Under the pieces are notes generated by a model. That model had not been told where the DNA came from and ran no database searches. It saw only the letters and a list, made by a program, of their open reading frames with translations. This document shows, one piece after another, positions 50,462 to 53,252 of a stretch of 53,252 nucleotides of DNA; within the stretch, counting starts at the first letter, position 1; each line of letters starts with the position of its first letter. The position numbers and the translations under genes are program-made. Origin of the DNA: Chryseobacterium sp. 18061 (GTDB lineage Bacteria > Pseudomonadota > Gammaproteobacteria > Enterobacterales > Enterobacteriaceae); assembly GCA_902706205.1 (NCBI GenBank), contig CACSKA010000016.1:1-53252 (forward strand), given 5' to 3'.

Positions 50462-52658
50462 CACGGCAATAGACAGCTCACGTGTCAGCCGGCATGTCGG
50501 GCGCTCATGGCTGACAGATACCCTTTCTGAAGCCGGTTCGCTGGTATGGGCGATGTTCGCTGCGGTGATCTCGGGTGTTATCTGGCCAGCCACGTTGCTG
50601 CTTAGTCTGCCGGTGTTGCTGTTCTGGGCGCTGGTCGTGGCACCGTCAGGGCGCTGGAAGATGCCAATGCGCATGCCGATGGATATGGACCGCGATGATC
50701 CGTCAACTGAGCGACAAGTCCCGGCAAAAGTGCTGGGTTTTTTACCCATTGCCAGCGTGCGCCTCCACAGCAGTCGTGCAGCTGGGATCCTTTATGCGGG
50801 GTACCTGCGTGGTAAAGATGCCGGGCGAGAGCTGTGGCTGTCCAAAGATGATTTATGCCGGCACGTGCTCATGTTCGGGACGACGGGGGCGGGTAAAACT
50901 GAAGCGCTGATGGGGTGGGTCTTCAATGCGCTGTGCTGGGGAAAAGGGCTCATTTATTCCGACTTCAAGGCCCAGAACGATGTTGCTCTGGCGCTGGCTT
51001 CTCTCGCCCGTCGCTTTGGTCGGGAAGATGACCTGCGGATTATGAACTTCATCAATGGCGGTCGCTCGCGTGCCCAGGAGTTACTGGAAGATATCAAAAG
51101 GCGTCCTCAGACGAATACCACTAACGCGTTCATCCTGGCGCAGGAGTCCTATATCACCAACCTGATGGACTCGATGCTGCCTAAAACCGGCGGTAACGGA
51201 GGAGACTGGCAGGAGAAAGCACGCTCAATGAACCAGGCGCTGATTTCGGCGCTGGTCTATAAGTGCCGGCGTGAAGGTACCGTGATGTCGCAGCGTACAA
51301 TCCAGTCGCACCTGCCTCTGCGTAAAATTGCCGGCCTGTATGTTCAGGCCGTCGAAGAACAGTGGCATGACGATATCAAAAATGTGCTGGAAAATTATCT
51401 CAGCACGCTCGCCGGTTTTGATATGGACAAGGTGGCCACCCCTTCGGAGTGGGATCCTGAGGCCAATCGCCAGCACGGCTATCTGATGCAGCAGTTCACC
51501 CGCATGCTGAGCCTTTTCAATGACACCTATGGGCATGTTTTTGCCCGCGATGCCGGTGATATCGATCTGCGCGATGTGGTGCATAACGACCGTATCATGG
51601 CCGTACTGGTGCCTGCGCTGGAAATTTCCAGCAACGAAGCCGCGACCCTGGGCCGCCTGTATCAGTCTCAGCTGGCCATGATCATCAGCCAGGACCTGGG
51701 TGAAAAGCTTGAAGGTCGTCCTCAGGACAACATGAAGGTACGCAAGTTTAAAGGAACCTTCCCGTTTCTGTGGATCAATGACGAAATCGGTGCCGGTTAC
51801 ACAGAAAAAGTGGGGGAATTATCCACGCAGGTGCGATCGCTAGATTTCTGCCTGCTGTTGGCCGGTCAGGAAGTGCAGCGCCTCAAGACAGCGGCAGGGG
51901 ATGCAGTCTGGACGCTGGTTGCCAACATGGGGACGCGTATTACCGGCAAAATCATGGATCCAAAGGATACCCTGGAAATCCTGCAGCTGATGGCCGGTAC
52001 CGAGTACCGGGCTCAAATGGGCGCGCTGGTTCAGCAGGGCGGGCTAACAGGCGGGTGGGATGATGATACGCGTCTGAATATCCGTGAGCAGAAAAAAGTC
52101 GAGGTCGGGGAAGTCCAGTCATTGCAGGAAGGTGAGAATGTCACTCTTTTCAAAGGGCAGGTTATCCGCGGTAGCTCTCTGTATATCAGCGATATTGACA
52201 AGCTAAGCCGTGAAGAAATACGTATCAACCGTTTCGTCGAAGTTGCCCCGCCATCAGAACACGCTTTGCTGGCCACTGCGCCATTCCGACGCCGCCGTAG
52301 TCATGTCCGTAATGATCGTGTGCAGCGCATTCTTCGCGTACTGGATGAATCCCCCGGTAATGAAGATACCTCGGCGCTGGTACTGACAGATCCGGCGCTG
52401 GCCGCTGCGTGTGAATTCAGTCTCGAATGCGAATTTAGCTGGAAGCGACCACCCACAGCAGCGGTACGTTCCTCGATACTCTGGCGGATGGTCCTCGGGA
52501 GTCTGCCGGCGCGCGGCAGAGGTTTCCGGAGCCGCCTGCGCTCCCCCCGCACGATGACTGCCGAGCTCCAGGCCATTGAGAAAGCCGCACAGAACCACGT
52601 GATGATTGCGTCTGAAAAAGCAGTTGGTATTTCCCAACCTGGTGGACGAGGGACTTAA
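50448..52658 (+). CDS. trbC: TrbC type IV coupling protein (DotL/IcmO-like)
   Basis: A 736-residue coupling ATPase that brings the relaxase-DNA complex to the channel. Two N-terminal spans (SLVWAMFAAVISGVIWPATL; LLSLPVLLFWALVVAPSG) are followed by Walker A GTTGAGKTEALMGW (about residues 143-156). The RecA core contains IYSDFKAQNDVALALASLAR, Walker B-like FPFLWINDEIGAGYTEKVG and LLLAGQEVQRL. The C-terminal tail is basic and may bind adaptors. It is the last gene of the transfer block here. Confidence 0.93.
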   Translation: MTDNNTAIDSSRVSRHVGRSWLTDTLSEAGSLVWAMFAAVISGVIWPATLLLSLPVLLFWALVVAPSGRWKMPMRMPMDMDRDDPSTERQVPAKVLGFLPIASVRLHSSRAAGILYAGYLRGKDAGRELWLSKDDLCRHVLMFGTTGAGKTEALMGWVFNALCWGKGLIYSDFKAQNDVALALASLARRFGREDDLRIMNFINGGRSRAQELLEDIKRRPQTNTTNAFILAQESYITNLMDSMLPKTGGNGGDWQEKARSMNQALISALVYKCRREGTVMSQRTIQSHLPLRKIAGLYVQAVEEQWHDDIKNVLENYLSTLAGFDMDKVATPSEWDPEANRQHGYLMQQFTRMLSLFNDTYGHVFARDAGDIDLRDVVHNDRIMAVLVPALEISSNEAATLGRLYQSQLAMIISQDLGEKLEGRPQDNMKVRKFKGTFPFLWINDEIGAGYTEKVGELSTQVRSLDFCLLLAGQEVQRLKTAAGDAVWTLVANMGTRITGKIMDPKDTLEILQLMAGTEYRAQMGALVQQGGLTGGWDDDTRLNIREQKKVEVGEVQSLQEGENVTLFKGQVIRGSSLYISDIDKLSREEIRINRFVEVAPPSEHALLATAPFRRRRSHVRNDRVQRILRVLDESPGNEDTSALVLTDPALAAACEFSLECEFSWKRPPTAAVRSSILWRMVLGSLPARGRGFRSRLRSPRTMTAELQAIEKAAQNHVMIASEKAVGISQPGGRGT

Positions 52659-52884
52659 TGCTTGTGGGGTATTTTTACTGTAGAATCACAGGCAAGCCGG
52701 GTTTCCCGGTGAGGCGCAATGTTGCGGGGGCTTGATCCCCGGTGGCCTTGTCGCTGGAGTGAGAAAACCCCCGTACATTGTTCGGTTTAACCGGCAACAT
52801 ATCGGGGGCAATCCTATCTCTAGACAAGTTAAGGATAGCCGCGAACAGTTGCCATTGCAACTAAGGCGGTTATATGTGTTAAGA
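52659..52884. ncRNA. Hairpin-rich region after trbC, possible antisense RNA or replication-control locus
   Basis: This stretch has at least three stems: CCGGG/CCCGG near 52699-52712, GGGG/CCCC around CTTGAT near 52727-52740, and a larger one at 52768-52808. The last has outer arms CCCCCG and CGGGGG and inner CGGTT/AACCG with a small loop. Such strong stem-loops recall antisense RNA control regions of I-complex and IncL/M replicons. As I recall, some IncL/M plasmids have the replication genes just beyond trbC. No repB or repA coding sequence is visible before the insertion sequence. The strand is not determined. Confidence 0.35.
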
Positions 52885-53252
52885 CTATGCGGTAATGTCC
52901 CCTTTGACCAAATCTGAAATGTCACCCATCGTATTCTGGGGGGATATTTCATGGCAAAAGAGATAATTAGCATGAGTCACAAAGAGCTCGTTCGGCTCCA
53001 GATTATTCGGGAGTCGGTCAGCCGCCACATCACTCAGGACCAGGCTGCGGAGCGAATAGGTATTTCGGTCCGGCAGGTCAAACGTCTTGTTCAACGATAC
53101 CGGGTTGAAGGTCCTCAGGGGCTGGTTTCACGCCGTCGCGGGAAACGTCCCAATAATGCTTTCTCGCCTGAGTTTCGCTCACTCGTTATCTCGCTTGTCA
53201 GGGATAAATACCCGGATTTTGGGCCCACCTTTGCCAGCGAGAAGCTGCGTGA
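52885..53252 (+). mobile_element. ISNCY-type insertion sequence, left part
   Basis: The start of an insertion sequence that runs off the window. The left end is only approximate (about 52885-52895, near ATGCGGTAATGTCCCCTTTG), because the other terminal repeat is not in view. Two related motifs (AATGTCCCC and AATGTCACCC) lie in the end region. Confidence 0.5.
52951..53252 (+). CDS. ISNCY-family-like transposase, N-terminal part (truncated by window edge)
   Basis: An open frame from ATG 52951 (GGGGGGAT upstream) to the window end with no stop. It starts MAKEIISMSHKELVRLQIIR; an alternative ATG is at 52972. A helix-turn-helix follows (HITQDQAAERIGISVRQVKR), then VEGPQGLVSRRRGKRPNN and a PDFGPTFASEKL segment. 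This order is typical of ISNCY-type transposases with an HTH followed by a DDE domain. The catalytic domain is beyond the edge. Confidence 0.8.
   Translation, partial: MAKEIISMSHKELVRLQIIRESVSRHITQDQAAERIGISVRQVKRLVQRYRVEGPQGLVSRRRGKRPNNAFSPEFRSLVISLVRDKYPDFGPTFASEKLR

Noticed and set aside
1..53252. tRNA, rRNA, antibiotic-resistance or integron genes
   Set aside because: None seen on either strand by motif or protein likeness.

Overview
This window is most of the transfer half of a conjugative plasmid from an enterobacterium (Enterobacterales; I cannot name genus or incompatibility group from the sequence alone). The gene content is that of an I-complex plasmid such as R64 or ColIb-P9, with layout features also reminiscent of IncL/M plasmids. 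It has a type IVB (Dot/Icm-like) conjugation machine, a thin type IV pilus operon with a shufflon, and a MOBP relaxase. No antibiotic-resistance, tRNA, rRNA or complete replication-initiator gene is visible.

Left part (1-7350). A 26-bp tandem repeat array runs off the left edge. An IS3-family element (371-1575, with a 4-bp target duplication) follows. Then comes a decayed zone of gene relics: an N6-methylase fragment, a DUF1281 protein with an internal deletion, a second relaxase relic, an IS21 remnant, and a methyltransferase with a 1-base frameshift. An intact minus-strand gene of unknown function (4013-4495) is bracketed by two related 36-bp palindromes. Intact conserved plasmid genes (5816-7311, including a DUF932 protein) complete what looks like the leading region, because the predicted nick strand enters the recipient in this direction.

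Transfer origin and relaxosome (7364-10283). A divergent MobC-like gene, oriT with nested inverted repeats and a nic-like sequence, then nikA and nikB. Next is a regulatory zone (10394-12318): a double-HTH regulator, palindromes, a small ribbon-helix-helix protein and an HNH-like zinc protein.

Thin pilus (12547-25331). pilL-M-N-O-P-Q-R-S, one unrecognised membrane gene, then pilT-U-V. A compact shufflon has three sfx sites and two silent C-terminal segments. The shufflon recombinase gene rci carries a frameshift, so the pilus tip adhesin may be locked.

Conjugation machine (25488-52658). traH-I-J-K, a Sog-like primase, traL-M-N-O-P-Q-R, a small membrane gene, traT, traU, traW, an unrecognised gene with a weak TraG/VirD4 resemblance, and traX. 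A small accessory island follows: a RelE/ParE-type toxin-antitoxin pair, a CcdA-like relic and an Hha-family gene. Then come traY, excA (entry exclusion), trbA, trbB and trbC (coupling protein). The proteins form the lipoprotein/core complex (TraH, TraI, TraN, TraO), the inner-membrane complex (TraM, TraP, TraQ, TraR, TraY), the ATPases (TraJ, TraU) and the coupling complex (TrbA, TrbC). NikA/NikB supply the nicked strand and the primase goes with it.

Right end (52659-53252). A stretch rich in hairpins, possibly an antisense-RNA replication control region, is followed by the start of an ISNCY-type insertion sequence that leaves the window.
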